Shown: positions 29,267 through 39,062 of the stretch, piece by piece
Numbering within the stretch: the stretch's first letter is position 1
Layout: the number at the start of each line of letters is the position of its first letter
Origin: Ehrlichia canis str. Jake
GTDB taxonomy: Bacteria > Pseudomonadota > Alphaproteobacteria > Rickettsiales > Anaplasmataceae
Direction of reading: 5' to 3'
Length of the DNA stretch: 64,000 nucleotides
Assembly (NCBI RefSeq): GCF_000012565.1
Contig: NC_007354.1
Location: 434,001 to 498,000 of the forward strand
Position numbers and translations under genes: made by a program
Notes under the pieces: generated by a model
Told to the model about the DNA's origin: nothing
The model's database searches: none
What the model saw: only the letters and a program-made list of their open reading frames with translations

Positions 29267-30230
29267 TGATAATGGTGGTAACAGTAGGTCTGTCAAGTAA
29301 TAGGAGTATTAAGTTTGAAACATGAATGGTGGGATACAGATACTTGGTTGGGTTGTGATTATGTGATTACTATCAGTGCGACATTAGAATATATACCTTC
29401 AAATTTTCACGCTGCTGTACTTAGCAGTGAGTGGGTTGTTGAATGAGTGTGTAGGTTTTATTTCATGTGCTCATAATAACAATGGATCTGCTAAATAAGG
29501 AAGTATTACTGAAAGTTTTTGAAGACATGAGTGAGGAATGCAGCTGCTTGGTTGGGTTGTGATTACATGATTGCCATCAATGCGACATCTAGAATGTATA
29601 CCTGTGATTTTCACGCTGCTGTACTTAGCAGTGAGTGGGTTGTTGAATGAGTGTGTAGGTTTTATTTCATATGCTCATAGTAACAATGGATCTGCTAAAT
29701 AAGGAAGTATTACTGAAAGTTTTTGAAGACATGAGTGAGGAATGCAGCTACTTGGTTGGGTTGTGATTATGTGATTACTATCAGTGCGACATTGAATATA
29801 TACCTGCAAATTTTCACGCTGCTATACTTAGCAGTGAGTGGGTTGTTGAATGAGTGTGTAGGTTTTATTTCATATGCTCATAATAACAATGGATCTGCTA
29901 AATAAGGAAGTATTACTGAAAGTTTTTGAAGACATGAGTGAGGAATGCAGCTACTTGGTTGGGTTGTGATTACATGATTGCCATCAATGCGACATTAGAA
30001 TATATACCTGCAAATTTTCACGCTGCTATACTTAGCAGTGAGTGGGTTGTTGAATGAGTGTGTAGGTTTTATTTCATATGCTCATAATAACAATGGATCT
30101 GCTAAATAAGGAAGTATTACTGAAAGTTTTTGCAGACATGAGTGAGGAATGCAGCTGCTTGGTTGGGTTGTGATTACATGATTGCCATCAATGCGACATC
30201 TAGAATGTATACCTGTGATTTTCACTGTGC
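29267..30230. repeat. Tandem array, 204-bp unit, about 4.7 copies
   Basis: The marker CTTGGTTGGG begins at 29343, 29547, 29751, 29954 and 30158, giving steps of 204, 204, 203 and 204. The first unit is degraded on its left side (29267-29340). The last unit is the 3' end of the repeat-protein gene that follows on the minus strand. Units fall into two subtypes in the part after the marker: ATGTGATTACTATCAGTGCG (units 1, 3) and ACATGATTGCCATCAATGCG (units 2, 5). Unit 4 starts as the second type and ends as the first. Each unit carries the same stop codon in the gene's frame. Confidence 0.95.
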
Positions 30231-32604
30231 CATATTTAGCGGTTAATGGACTATTGATTGCTACTTCTGTTGTGAGATCGTTAGAGTGAGGTTTTATTTC
30301 AATTGATCCAGTGTTTGCTGTGATTTCTGCTTTGTTAACTTTTCCTGTGATTTCAATTGATCCAGCATTTGTACTAATTTTTGATAGCTTCTTGATTTCT
30401 CCATTAATTTTAATATTACCCCTATTCGTATGCAATATTCCGAAAAAACTACCAATTATGGTTACATCTGTATCATGAAATATTAAATATGCATGTTCTA
30501 TAGCATCACTGTATATTACTACTTCGTTGACACCAAATTTAGATTTGAGATTTGTACCGTTAGATGTAATATTTGTTAGGTGAAGTGCTATGTTGTTATT
30601 TAGGTTTCTTAGGATTAATTTTTTGTCTTTTATATGTACATCATGAATGAATGTTGTGGCGCCATAATCAAAAAAAGTTATAGGTAGCCTATTTTCTGCT
30701 TCTATATTATCAATGATGTTTACATGATTCAGATAGTGTATAGTATTTTTGGAAAATGGTATAGCATGTTTAGTGCTGTTTTGACTTGTGATGGCTTTTG
30801 TAGATGTTTGTGGGTGTGTTTTATTAAGTGATGTTGTTGCTGAACTTGTTTCATCTGGATTTGTAATAAATTTATTACCATTAATGTAGCAATAGTTGTG
30901 TTTACCTGTGATTTCTATTGTGCCATATTTAGCAATGATTAAAGAATCACTAGCTATGGTTGTGTTGGCGTTGCTATTACTGGGCTTAATTCTAATGAGT
31001 CCAGTATTTGTTGTAAGCCTAGATTTTTTAATTTCTCCTATAACTGTAATATTTCCTGTATGTGTATGTATAAGACCTTGAAATTTACCAAATATAGTTA
31101 TATTTGTATTATAAAGTATTAGTTGTGCATATTCTGTTTGACTGTGTATTGCTATTTCATCTATATGAAATTTTTTTATGAAATCTTTACCATTATTTGT
31201 ACGTGTTGTTAAATAAACTCCTATGAATTTGTTTAATTTTTCAATTATTAATTTTTTATCTTTTATGAATACATTGTGAAAAGGTAGGTTAATACTATGG
31301 TCAATCCTAATATTTGGTAATGTATTTTGGTTTATATTACATAGTTTGTCTATGATGTCTGTATACTGTATTTTACCCTGGAAGAGCAATTCAGCATTTT
31401 TATATGTAGGTTGCTTGGTAGGCCATTCTATAGATGCAATAATAGCATAATATTGTAATTTTGCATTAAAGAGCTCTATTTTTAATGCATCTATATTATT
31501 TGTATGTTGGTTATTAATAAAATCTTCTGAAGAAAATGATGAAATAGTTTGTGGAGTTTGACAGAGGTTTGTTTGTCGAGTTATTATTGAACTTCGTTTT
31601 ATATTTGTACAAAAGTTAGAATTAATAATTAATTCATTAGGTAATTTTTGATTAATTATTTTACCATTAATGCTTACAACTCCAAATATGGAGACTACAT
31701 TTTTACTACAGTCTTCTTTTGCATTAGTAATAGTAATACTACCGTATTTACTAAAAATGTTACCATATACTGTTCCAGAGATTGTAATATCGCTTGTTTC
31801 TAGGAATATATCTACATATTCTGGTATGTTGCAGTTTATATTGATATCACATCCATTATCTAATAAAGGACTAAAGGTGTAAGACATGTTTTGTTGAGTA
31901 ATATTGAGTTTTCTTAGTGTAATATGTTGTAGAGTTGTGCTTAATAGGTCATAACCTTTTTCTGTAAAGTATAATTCTTGTATTTCATATAAATTTTTTA
32001 AATATTTTGCGTATGAAGAAAAAGTTTTTTTTTGTACATGATGATGAAGTATTTCTCCTAGCTTCTGAATTATATTTTTTCTAGTATTGTCTGTTAGGAA
32101 TAATGCTTCTTCACTATATGTTTTTATAGTTTCTGTATCAAAGCATTGATCAATAAGTGATGATAATAGGTAATATTGAATTCTGTACTTTAAGTTGTTA
32201 TCTATTATAATGTCTTGTTTGTTAGGACTAAGATTAAATTTTTGTCTAGTGAGAATACTACTACCATCATTACTTGCAACTGATAGTTGATGATTATGGT
32301 ATAATTTATGTAATTCTTTCACACTATTCCATGACATTTCTGAAGTTCTATCATCAACTATAGTTAACCCTTTTGGTAAATAGTGTATTGCGATCAAGTC
32401 ATTATATTCTTTTAATATATCAATTACTTTTTCTTTAAATAAAGTGAAGTCTGGTTCAACATCTAATAGTAATGTGACACATAATGGAGTAATATTAGTC
32501 ATATCTAGAAGAGGATCATCAATCTTTTCTGATACAGTATCTTTTATATACTGTTTTAACTTTCTTTTATCTATGGCTTCTCTTTGTTGATCTCTTGTTA
32601 GCAT
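30082..32604 (-). CDS. Repeat protein of unknown function, beta-helix-like
   Basis: I do not recognise this 840-residue protein. No signal peptide or membrane helix is visible. The N-terminal third is mixed helical and charged. From about residue 265 it has short hydrophobic strand repeats of the type GNI-x-SKYGSITIT and TGKVNKAEITANTGSIEI, suggesting a right-handed beta-helix or DUF4097-like stack. Two larger modules repeat: about 433-581 and about 638-813, each with KDKKLI, an ITIFG/VTIIGSF line, G-N-I-x-V/I-x-GEIKK, T-N-T/A-G-x-I-x-I and AKYGT-V/I-x-ITG. The last 45 or so residues (to SCLQKLSVILPYLADPLLL) lie in the 204-base tandem repeat. Function is unknown. Confidence 0.8.
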   Translation of the reverse strand: MLTRDQQREAIDKRKLKQYIKDTVSEKIDDPLLDMTNITPLCVTLLLDVEPDFTLFKEKVIDILKEYNDLIAIHYLPKGLTIVDDRTSEMSWNSVKELHKLYHNHQLSVASNDGSSILTRQKFNLSPNKQDIIIDNNLKYRIQYYLLSSLIDQCFDTETIKTYSEEALFLTDNTRKNIIQKLGEILHHHVQKKTFSSYAKYLKNLYEIQELYFTEKGYDLLSTTLQHITLRKLNITQQNMSYTFSPLLDNGCDININCNIPEYVDIFLETSDITISGTVYGNIFSKYGSITITNAKEDCSKNVVSIFGVVSINGKIINQKLPNELIINSNFCTNIKRSSIITRQTNLCQTPQTISSFSSEDFINNQHTNNIDALKIELFNAKLQYYAIIASIEWPTKQPTYKNAELLFQGKIQYTDIIDKLCNINQNTLPNIRIDHSINLPFHNVFIKDKKLIIEKLNKFIGVYLTTRTNNGKDFIKKFHIDEIAIHSQTEYAQLILYNTNITIFGKFQGLIHTHTGNITVIGEIKKSRLTTNTGLIRIKPSNSNANTTIASDSLIIAKYGTIEITGKHNYCYINGNKFITNPDETSSATTSLNKTHPQTSTKAITSQNSTKHAIPFSKNTIHYLNHVNIIDNIEAENRLPITFFDYGATTFIHDVHIKDKKLILRNLNNNIALHLTNITSNGTNLKSKFGVNEVVIYSDAIEHAYLIFHDTDVTIIGSFFGILHTNRGNIKINGEIKKLSKISTNAGSIEITGKVNKAEITANTGSIEIKPHSNDLTTEVAINSPLTAKYGTVKITGIHSRCRIDGNHVITTQPSSCIPHSCLQKLSVILPYLADPLLL

Positions 32605-32927
32605 GATTTATATAAATAATTAAATAAATTTAGAATTATTATGTATAGATAGAAATAATTTAATATGCAAATTATTTTTTTAATATTTTAAATAAAAAAT
32701 ATCATTCTATATATAAAAAAACTAATATATATAGTGTTATTATTAAGACAATTTATATTTTAATTAGATACTTTTTTACTGAATATGTGTTGTTTTTAGC
32801 ATATATGAATATTTAATATTTATATATTTTAATAAAAAATCTTAGTTGATTTTTATATCAAATAGTTGTTATAGTTCTCACTGGGTTTAGTTTATAATCC
32901 GATATTGTTATTTTGGTAGTAATTGAA
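32605..32927. other. Divergent intergenic region upstream of nrdB
   Basis: This very AT-rich region lies between the repeat-protein gene and nrdB, which diverge, so both promoters should be here. A partial NrdR-box-like string ending ATATATATAGTGT lies at 32722-32737, but one half of the dyad does not fit and there is no second box. Nothing firm is seen. Confidence 0.45.
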
Positions 32928-33902
32928 ATGTCATTGTTAAGTTCTCGACCAATTTATAAACCTTTTAATTATCCTTGGGCATATGATGCTTGGTTATGTC
33001 AACAAAGAATACACTGGTTACCTGAAGAAGTGCCACTTGCAGATGATGTTCAAGATTGGAAAACAGTGCTTTCTGAAAAAGAGAAGAATCTTTTAGTGCA
33101 AATTTTTCGTTTTTTTACTCAGGCTGATATTGAAGTTAATAATTGTTATATGAGACATTATTCTAATATCTTTAAGCCTACTGAAGTCTGTATGATGCTT
33201 GCTGCATTTTCAAATATGGAAACTATACATATAGCTGCTTATTCATATTTGTTGGATACTATTGGAATGCCTGAAATTGAGTATCAAGCATTTTTAAAGT
33301 TTGAGGTCATGAAGAAAAAATATGATTATATGCAGAAGTTTGAAGAATGTAGAAAAAATGATAAAAGACATGTAGCAAAGACTTTAGCAGTTTTTGGTGC
33401 TTTTACAGAAGGACTTCAGTTATTTGCTTCGTTTGCAATTTTATTGAATTTTCAACGTTTTGGAAAAATGAAAGGTATGGGACAAATTATAGCTTGGTCT
33501 GTAAGAGATGAAACATTACATACTGAGTCAATAATTAGGTTGTTTAATACTTTTGTTCAAGAGAATTATGAGATATGGGATGATTCATTAAAACATGAGC
33601 TGTACGAAGCTTGTAAAATTATTGTATCCTTAGAAGATGAATTTATTAATTTAGCATTTGCATGTGGAGATGTTGAAGGTTTATCTGCTAAAGAAGTCAA
33701 AAAATATATTAGGTATATTGCTAATAGAAGGTTGTTACAATTAAATTTGGAACCTATATATGATGCAAATAAAAATCCTTTATTGTGGTTAGATGAGATT
33801 TTAAATGGAGTAGAGCATACTAATTTTTTTGAAAATAGAGTAACAGAATATGCTCGTGCTGCTACGGAAGGAACGTGGGAAGAAGCATTTGAGGATAACT
33901 GA
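32928..33902 (+). CDS. nrdB: Ribonucleotide reductase class Ia beta subunit (NrdB)
   Basis: NrdB holds the di-iron tyrosyl-radical cofactor that drives reduction of ribonucleotides to deoxyribonucleotides with NrdA. From the ATG at 32928 it has 324 residues. A TTG five codons upstream is also in frame but less likely. Metal ligands are seen in METIHIAAYSY (Glu98, His101) with the radical Tyr at 105, and in WSVRDETLHTES. Tyr105 argues against a Chlamydia-type Phe variant. The C-terminus EEAFEDN is the usual NrdA-binding tail type. NrdA is not in the window. Confidence 0.95.
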   Translation: MSLLSSRPIYKPFNYPWAYDAWLCQQRIHWLPEEVPLADDVQDWKTVLSEKEKNLLVQIFRFFTQADIEVNNCYMRHYSNIFKPTEVCMMLAAFSNMETIHIAAYSYLLDTIGMPEIEYQAFLKFEVMKKKYDYMQKFEECRKNDKRHVAKTLAVFGAFTEGLQLFASFAILLNFQRFGKMKGMGQIIAWSVRDETLHTESIIRLFNTFVQENYEIWDDSLKHELYEACKIIVSLEDEFINLAFACGDVEGLSAKEVKKYIRYIANRRLLQLNLEPIYDANKNPLLWLDEILNGVEHTNFFENRVTEYARAATEGTWEEAFEDN

Positions 33903-34767
33903 TATTCTTAGGTAATGTACTAGTACTATTAATGGAAGATTTCTATTTATTTTCTCTGATATAGATTGTGTCTATTATTGTGAAAAACAAGTAATGAAAA
34001 TACCAAATGCTGTTCAATAATTGTTTCTGTGTCATTTCATTAAGATATACATAGTAAGAGATTACTGTATAGGTTTATATCGATTTGGTATAATAAGTAA
34101 TATAAAAAACTGATAAGTATTTTGCAGTAACTGCACTTGCTTAATAGTGCATGAAGTGTGATAATTCTAATTTTTTAGTTATATATAAAGCTTGTTGTTT
34201 TGCTTAATCATGTTGTACAGTCAAGCATATTTTAGTGTGCTATACATTCTAAAAATATTAGTAAATTTATCAAAATGTATAAGAATCAAGAGCATAAAGT
34301 AATTTATTTTGTGTTATTAAAAAGTGTATATTGAAGTGTTATTAGTAAGTATATTTGCTTTTCTATTGGTAATTAAGTTTGTTGTTTTTTTTACATCATG
34401 TGTATTTTATTATGTTACTAAGTTTTAAAAATGCTTGATGATTTTGAGATATTAATTGTATTGTATGCAATTACTAAAACTGTCTGTAAAAGTATATTTG
34501 TGGGATGCATGTAAGATGTCAATGCTGTTTAGTATAAATTATTTTAATTGAGAATTCTATACAAGAATTTTTTTGAGTTCTATGGTGTTAGCATTATAAA
34601 ATGTACTTCATTATTCTTCATATGTTTAATAAATGAGTAGTGATTAAATCATACATACGTAATTTGCAAATAAACGCCTTTTTTTATGTTAGTGAATGTG
34701 ATTTTAATGTGCTCTTTAGTTGCCAATGATAAATCTTTGCATTAAAAATATCAAGTAGTGGCATTCA
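33903..34767. other. Long convergent intergenic gap with decayed repeats
   Basis: This 865-base gap lies between the ends of nrdB and a DUF2610 gene. Phrases such as AAGCTTGTTGTTTTGCTTAATCATG near 34189 and AAGTTTGTTGTTTTTTTTACATCATG near 34375 suggest a strongly decayed tandem repeat of about 185 bases. No ORF of note, tRNA or clear terminator is seen. Confidence 0.45.
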
Positions 34768-35037
34768 TTAATCTTTAGAATTTTTGTGTGCAGCAACTGT
34801 TAAAGCATATACACATAGATCTGCAAAACAAATACCATTTTTTTGTGCTAATGCATATAATTTTGATAAACTATCTTTAATTTTTTCTGGTATAGTACCG
34901 CCGCGTTCCTTGGATAACCAATTATCTTGATGCTGTACAGGATGATTTTCTGGTTTTGGTTCTCCAATGTATATTGCAAATGGAGAACTCTGTCCATTAA
35001 AATCACATGGGACAATAAATTTCTTTATTCCTGGCAT
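34768..35037 (-). CDS. DUF2610-family protein
   Basis: The 89-residue protein fits the DUF2610 family, small proteins seen in Rickettsiales and some other bacteria. The pattern is KKFIVPCDFNGQSSPFAIYIGEP, then HPVQHQDNWLSKERGGTIP and a C-terminal helix CFADLCVYALTVA. No function is known. The sequence predicts a compact alpha/beta domain with no membrane helix or signal peptide. The gene starts four bases after the stop of the 188-residue unknown gene, so they are likely cotranscribed and may act together. Confidence 0.85.
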   Translation of the reverse strand: MPGIKKFIVPCDFNGQSSPFAIYIGEPKPENHPVQHQDNWLSKERGGTIPEKIKDSLSKLYALAQKNGICFADLCVYALTVAAHKNSKD

Positions 35038-35041
35038 CTTA

Positions 35042-35608
35042 TTACCTTAAGTAACCTGAATGTTGAGTTTTTTGTTTATGTTGTATATTGTGTAAAATTA
35101 TTTGAGCTATATTCTTTTTTATTTTAGATTCTGGTGCAACTAAAACTCCTTCTCTCACTAGAACTTCTGCAATTGATATTACCTCTTCAAATAAATTGAC
35201 ATCATTATTAACTAAGTTTAATAGCAAATGATATGCTGTTTCATAGCTAATTTCTTCATCATATTGTGTGACATCATTTTGAGGTATAGTGTTGTAACTA
35301 TATCTACTATCTTGTGATAATATTTCTTCATTGGTTATTGGTTGTTCTGATGCATCTATTAATGTTATATTTGAATTATTACATGTATGTAGCAGGTTGG
35401 TTACTGTATTGTGACCATATTCTTGATCTATTAAATTTCTTACATTATCTTTATGTTGTATAGTAAAAGAAATGTTAACGTCTGGACTGCTATGCGCATT
35501 GCATTTATCTTTAATGGCAGCCAGCATGCTGTGTAAGCTACAGATGCCATCACCTATATAGTTTAAAAACTGTACATTTAGTTGTTTTTGAAAGATAGAT
35601 GACATCAT
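35042..35608 (-). CDS. Hypothetical protein, partner of the DUF2610 gene
   Basis: I do not recognise this 188-residue protein. It looks soluble, with no signal peptide or membrane helix. The N-terminal part (FLNYIGDGICSLHSMLAAI) and the C-terminal part (ETAYHLLLNLVNNDVNLFEEVISIAEVLVREGVL) are predicted helical. The middle (about 85-130) is polar and probably disordered. Two adjacent ATGs open the frame. It is the first gene of a two-gene unit with the DUF2610 protein and diverges from the MidA-type gene 70 bases away. Confidence 0.7.
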   Translation of the reverse strand: MMSSIFQKQLNVQFLNYIGDGICSLHSMLAAIKDKCNAHSSPDVNISFTIQHKDNVRNLIDQEYGHNTVTNLLHTCNNSNITLIDASEQPITNEEILSQDSRYSYNTIPQNDVTQYDEEISYETAYHLLLNLVNNDVNLFEEVISIAEVLVREGVLVAPESKIKKNIAQIILHNIQHKQKTQHSGYLR

Positions 35609-35678
35609 AATATTAAATAAATTTACAATCCGCTCTACTCTTTATATCATAATTATGTAAATAATACATTAATTAATT

Positions 35679-36686
35679 ATGTATTCTTATTTAAAGGAAG
35701 TAATATTTAGTTCTGGTGGTGCTATTTCAATAGAACAATTTATGCAAGTTGCTCTTTATGACGTGCATCATGGCTATTATATGACACAAATGCCTTTTGG
35801 TGCGCATGGGGATTTTATTACTGCTCCTGAAATATCTCAGTTGTTTGGTGAAATTATAGCATTATGGGTATTATTAAGTTGGCAAAAGATTGGTGCTCCA
35901 TCTAAATTTGTTGTAGTAGAATTAGGACCTGGTAGAGGAACATTAATAAATGATGTTATTAGAATTCTAAAAAGGTTTGAACAATGTTATGCAGCAATGA
36001 GTGTTTATCTTGTTGAAATAAGTCCTGTTTTAGAAAATGTGCAAAGGGATATTTTAAAAAATGAGAAGGTATTTTGGTGTAGAAATGTAAGTGATGTTCC
36101 AGATTGTCCTATCTTAATTATTGCTAATGAGTTTTTTGATGCTTTACCTATAAGGCAATTTACTTATTTTGATAATACTTGGTATGAAACGTATGTTACA
36201 CTGGAAAATGATGAATTTAAGATTATTTATAAGAGTGTTGATGAGAGATTTGAGGTATCAAGTGATATTGAGAAACCAGTAGTAGAAACATGTAATGAAG
36301 CTATATCTATAGTTAAATATATAGAGAATAAAATTTTACAAAATAGTGGAGCAGCAGTGATTATTGATTATGGATATGTGAATTGTCCATATAAAAGTAC
36401 TATACAGTCTGTAAAGTGTCATAAATATAATGATTTACTTAAAAATATAGGAAAGAGTGATATAACTTCACATGTAAATTTTGCTGTACTACGTGATAGT
36501 TTATCTACTCTTGATTCAGTTATTATGAATCAGAGAGATTTTTTATATAGTTTTGGTATTAAAGAAAGGCTAAGAATACTTATTGAAAATGCAACTGAAG
36601 TGCAAAGACAAAATTTAATAACAGGTTTTTTGAGATTGACTGAAAATATGGGTAGTATGTTTAAAGTATTGTTGATTAATTCTTAA
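35679..36686 (+). CDS. MidA/NDUFAF7-family SAM-dependent methyltransferase
   Basis: The family (formerly DUF185) includes human NDUFAF7, which dimethylates an arginine of the complex I 49-kDa subunit. The 335-residue protein has the N-terminal EVIFSSGGAISIEQFMQVALY and YYMTQMPFGAHGDFITAPEIS segments, the SAM-binding VVELGPGRGTL near 79-89, and IIANEFFDALPIRQF. In this organism, complex I assembly or arginine methylation of NuoD is a reasonable guess from the family. It is monocistronic and divergent from the DUF2610 pair. Confidence 0.85.
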   Translation: MYSYLKEVIFSSGGAISIEQFMQVALYDVHHGYYMTQMPFGAHGDFITAPEISQLFGEIIALWVLLSWQKIGAPSKFVVVELGPGRGTLINDVIRILKRFEQCYAAMSVYLVEISPVLENVQRDILKNEKVFWCRNVSDVPDCPILIIANEFFDALPIRQFTYFDNTWYETYVTLENDEFKIIYKSVDERFEVSSDIEKPVVETCNEAISIVKYIENKILQNSGAAVIIDYGYVNCPYKSTIQSVKCHKYNDLLKNIGKSDITSHVNFAVLRDSLSTLDSVIMNQRDFLYSFGIKERLRILIENATEVQRQNLITGFLRLTENMGSMFKVLLINS

Positions 36687-37298
36687 TTAAGAAAACTGTA
36701 ACTTGTAAGATTGTTTATTTGTTTAATGCAGCAATACGTGTTTCACAAGTGATGGTAGTAAGTAATTTTAATGATCTTTATATATTTCTATATGTTTTTG
36801 CATTTTTGTGTTCATGGTAATGTTAGTAGAAATCACTTATTCATTAATACTATCTTATGTTATTTTTTATGATAGCATCAGTAGTTATTTTTCATGTAAT
36901 ACAGTTGTGTTTTATATAATGGTCAAGCATATGTTATTGATTAATAGTATAAAATAAATTACTAGTTTTACATAAGTTTGATACATGATGTTTAACTTGG
37001 GTTATATTAGTAGTAATTATTTTGAGTACTGTTTCTTTGTTATTATAGTGTGTTGTTAAGCATATGGCAAATATGAATATAATATTTACTTATTCAAATA
37101 CTAACGTTAGTTAGCAAGAGCATGTTATATCATTCTAAGAAGTGACTATACTTAGTTTTATTCAATAATAAAAATAAATGCTTTTTAAGACTTGAGATAT
37201 AGGACTGGATTTAATTGTAATAACCTTTTATGATTATATCATGAGTTATGGTTCATTTAATCATAATAATATTATTAAACTTGTCTATAGCATATGAC
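36687..37298. other. Long intergenic gap upstream of dnaG
   Basis: This AT-rich gap should contain the dnaG promoter. Phrases such as GTCAAGCATATGTTAT (near 36923) and GTTAAGCATATGGCAAAT (near 37053) hint at a decayed tandem repeat. No gene, RNA or confident promoter is identified. Confidence 0.45.
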
Positions 37299-39062
37299 AT
37301 GAATGTTGTTGATATCATTAAAAGTAAGGTTAAGTTATCTGACGTTGTTGGACAAAGAGTTAAACTAACTAAGAGAGGTAATAGTGTTATTGGATTGTGC
37401 CCATTTCATGGTGAGAAAACACCATCTTTCACTGTAAGTGATGAAAAAGGATTATATTACTGCTTTGGTTGTGGTGCTAATGGTGATGTTATACAGTTTA
37501 CTTCTGATATTAATGCTTTAGATTTTAAAGGTGCAGTAGATTACCTTGCTGAGATGTATAGTATTGACTTGCCAAAGAGTACTAGTAAAAAATCAAGTTT
37601 AATTCCTCTGTTAGATGCTGCAACATTATGGTTTGAAAAACAATTGTTTGCTAATCGTGTAGCAATAGAGTATATAAAAAGTCGTAAAATTTTTAGTGAT
37701 ACAGTAAAAAAATTTAGGTTAGGTTATGCGCCGGCATATGGTTTGAGTAAGTACTTATTATCTCAGGGGTTTAATATAAATGACATTAGAAGTGTAGGAT
37801 TATTGAATTCTCAAGACCAGGATTATTTTTATAACAGGATTATATTCCCTATTTGTAATTCTAGTGGTGACACAATAGGTTTTGGTGGGAGATCAATTGT
37901 TGATGCGCAAAGTCCTAAGTACTTGAATTCTAGGGGAAATGTTTTCTTTCAAAAGAGAGAGAATCTATATGCATCGCATTTTGCTGTACGTGAAGTAAAA
38001 AAACAAGGAAAAATTATAGTAGTAGAAGGATATATGGATGTTCTAATGCTGCATCAAATAGGAGTTTGTAATGTAGTTGGGTTATTAGGGACATCAATGA
38101 CTTCTGAACATTTGATGTATTTGTGGGAAATAACTTCTGAAATAATAATCTGGATGGATGGAGATGTTGCTGGGAAGATGTCTTCTATTAAATCTGCATT
38201 ACTAGCATTATCTTTAATTAAACCTGGATGTGTTGTCAAATTTGTTGATGTTTTTACAGGAATGGATCCTTATGATGTTTGTATAAATGGTGGTGTTGAT
38301 AGTGTAAATTCTTTATTGGATAGTGCAAAATTGCTATCAGAGTTCATCTGGGATTATGAGCTTGCTAAGATTAGTACTGATAAAAGCTCTGTTATGCCTG
38401 AACAGTGTGTGGTATTAGAAGCAAGAATTAAACATTATCTTGATCAGATTGGTGATGGTAATATTGCAAAATACTATAAGAAATATTTTTATTCTCAAAT
38501 TCGTGATTTACAGTATAGAAGAAACGAAAGTAAACCTTTAGCTAATCATTCAATAAATCGTGCATCTAACAAATTAAAGTATGTAAATGATGAATTTTTA
38601 TTAGAAGAATATAATCAATTAAGAGTGATGTATGTCATCATGGAATTTCCAGAGTTGCTGGATGATCCTATTATTTTTGATCAATTTTCTAAATTTAATA
38701 TAAAGAATAAAAATGTGTATAAACTGCAACAGAATATTATTAATATAAAAGTTACTTTATGTGACCATGTAATGTCTAAGGAGATGTTACTTTTAGAATT
38801 AAAGAAAAGTAATTTAGAGGGCGTGATAGATTTTATATCAAGCAAAATATCTGCATCTAGTTTTATGTCAATACAAAATAGAGCACATAATATAGATATT
38901 GCAAAAAAAGAGATAGAAAAAATAATGCTTTTAGATAACTTGCAATGTATTCAGGCAGAAATTTTAGATTTGAGATTGCATGGTAAAAGGGATCTTGCTG
39001 AAAAATTATCTAATCAAGCACAAGAAATAGATAGTAGATTAAGAGAGTTATGGAATTACTAA
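37299..39062 (+). CDS. dnaG: DNA primase (DnaG)
   Basis: DnaG makes RNA primers for replication. From the ATG at 37299 it has 587 residues and begins MNVVDIIKSK, as expected for the family. An in-frame ATG at 37248 would add a hydrophobic stretch foreign to primases. The CHC2 zinc motif uses Cys34, His37, Cys55 and Cys58 (CPFHGEKTPSF and YYCFGCG). The TOPRIM core shows VVEGYMDVLMLHQ near 240 and IIWMDGDVAGK. The C-terminal helicase-binding part is poorly conserved but present. It is followed by a 1.5-kb gap before convergent rpoD. Confidence 0.95.
   Translation: MNVVDIIKSKVKLSDVVGQRVKLTKRGNSVIGLCPFHGEKTPSFTVSDEKGLYYCFGCGANGDVIQFTSDINALDFKGAVDYLAEMYSIDLPKSTSKKSSLIPLLDAATLWFEKQLFANRVAIEYIKSRKIFSDTVKKFRLGYAPAYGLSKYLLSQGFNINDIRSVGLLNSQDQDYFYNRIIFPICNSSGDTIGFGGRSIVDAQSPKYLNSRGNVFFQKRENLYASHFAVREVKKQGKIIVVEGYMDVLMLHQIGVCNVVGLLGTSMTSEHLMYLWEITSEIIIWMDGDVAGKMSSIKSALLALSLIKPGCVVKFVDVFTGMDPYDVCINGGVDSVNSLLDSAKLLSEFIWDYELAKISTDKSSVMPEQCVVLEARIKHYLDQIGDGNIAKYYKKYFYSQIRDLQYRRNESKPLANHSINRASNKLKYVNDEFLLEEYNQLRVMYVIMEFPELLDDPIIFDQFSKFNIKNKNVYKLQQNIINIKVTLCDHVMSKEMLLLELKKSNLEGVIDFISSKISASSFMSIQNRAHNIDIAKKEIEKIMLLDNLQCIQAEILDLRLHGKRDLAEKLSNQAQEIDSRLRELWNY

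Noticed and set aside
29267-30230. The regularly spaced repeat could be mistaken for a CRISPR array.
   Set aside because: Units are 204 bases and directly adjacent, with no unique spacers and no cas genes nearby. It is an ordinary tandem duplication.
32722-32737. NrdR-box-like sequence upstream of nrdB.
   Set aside because: Only one half of the dyad fits, there is no second box, and the region is so AT-rich that chance matches are expected.
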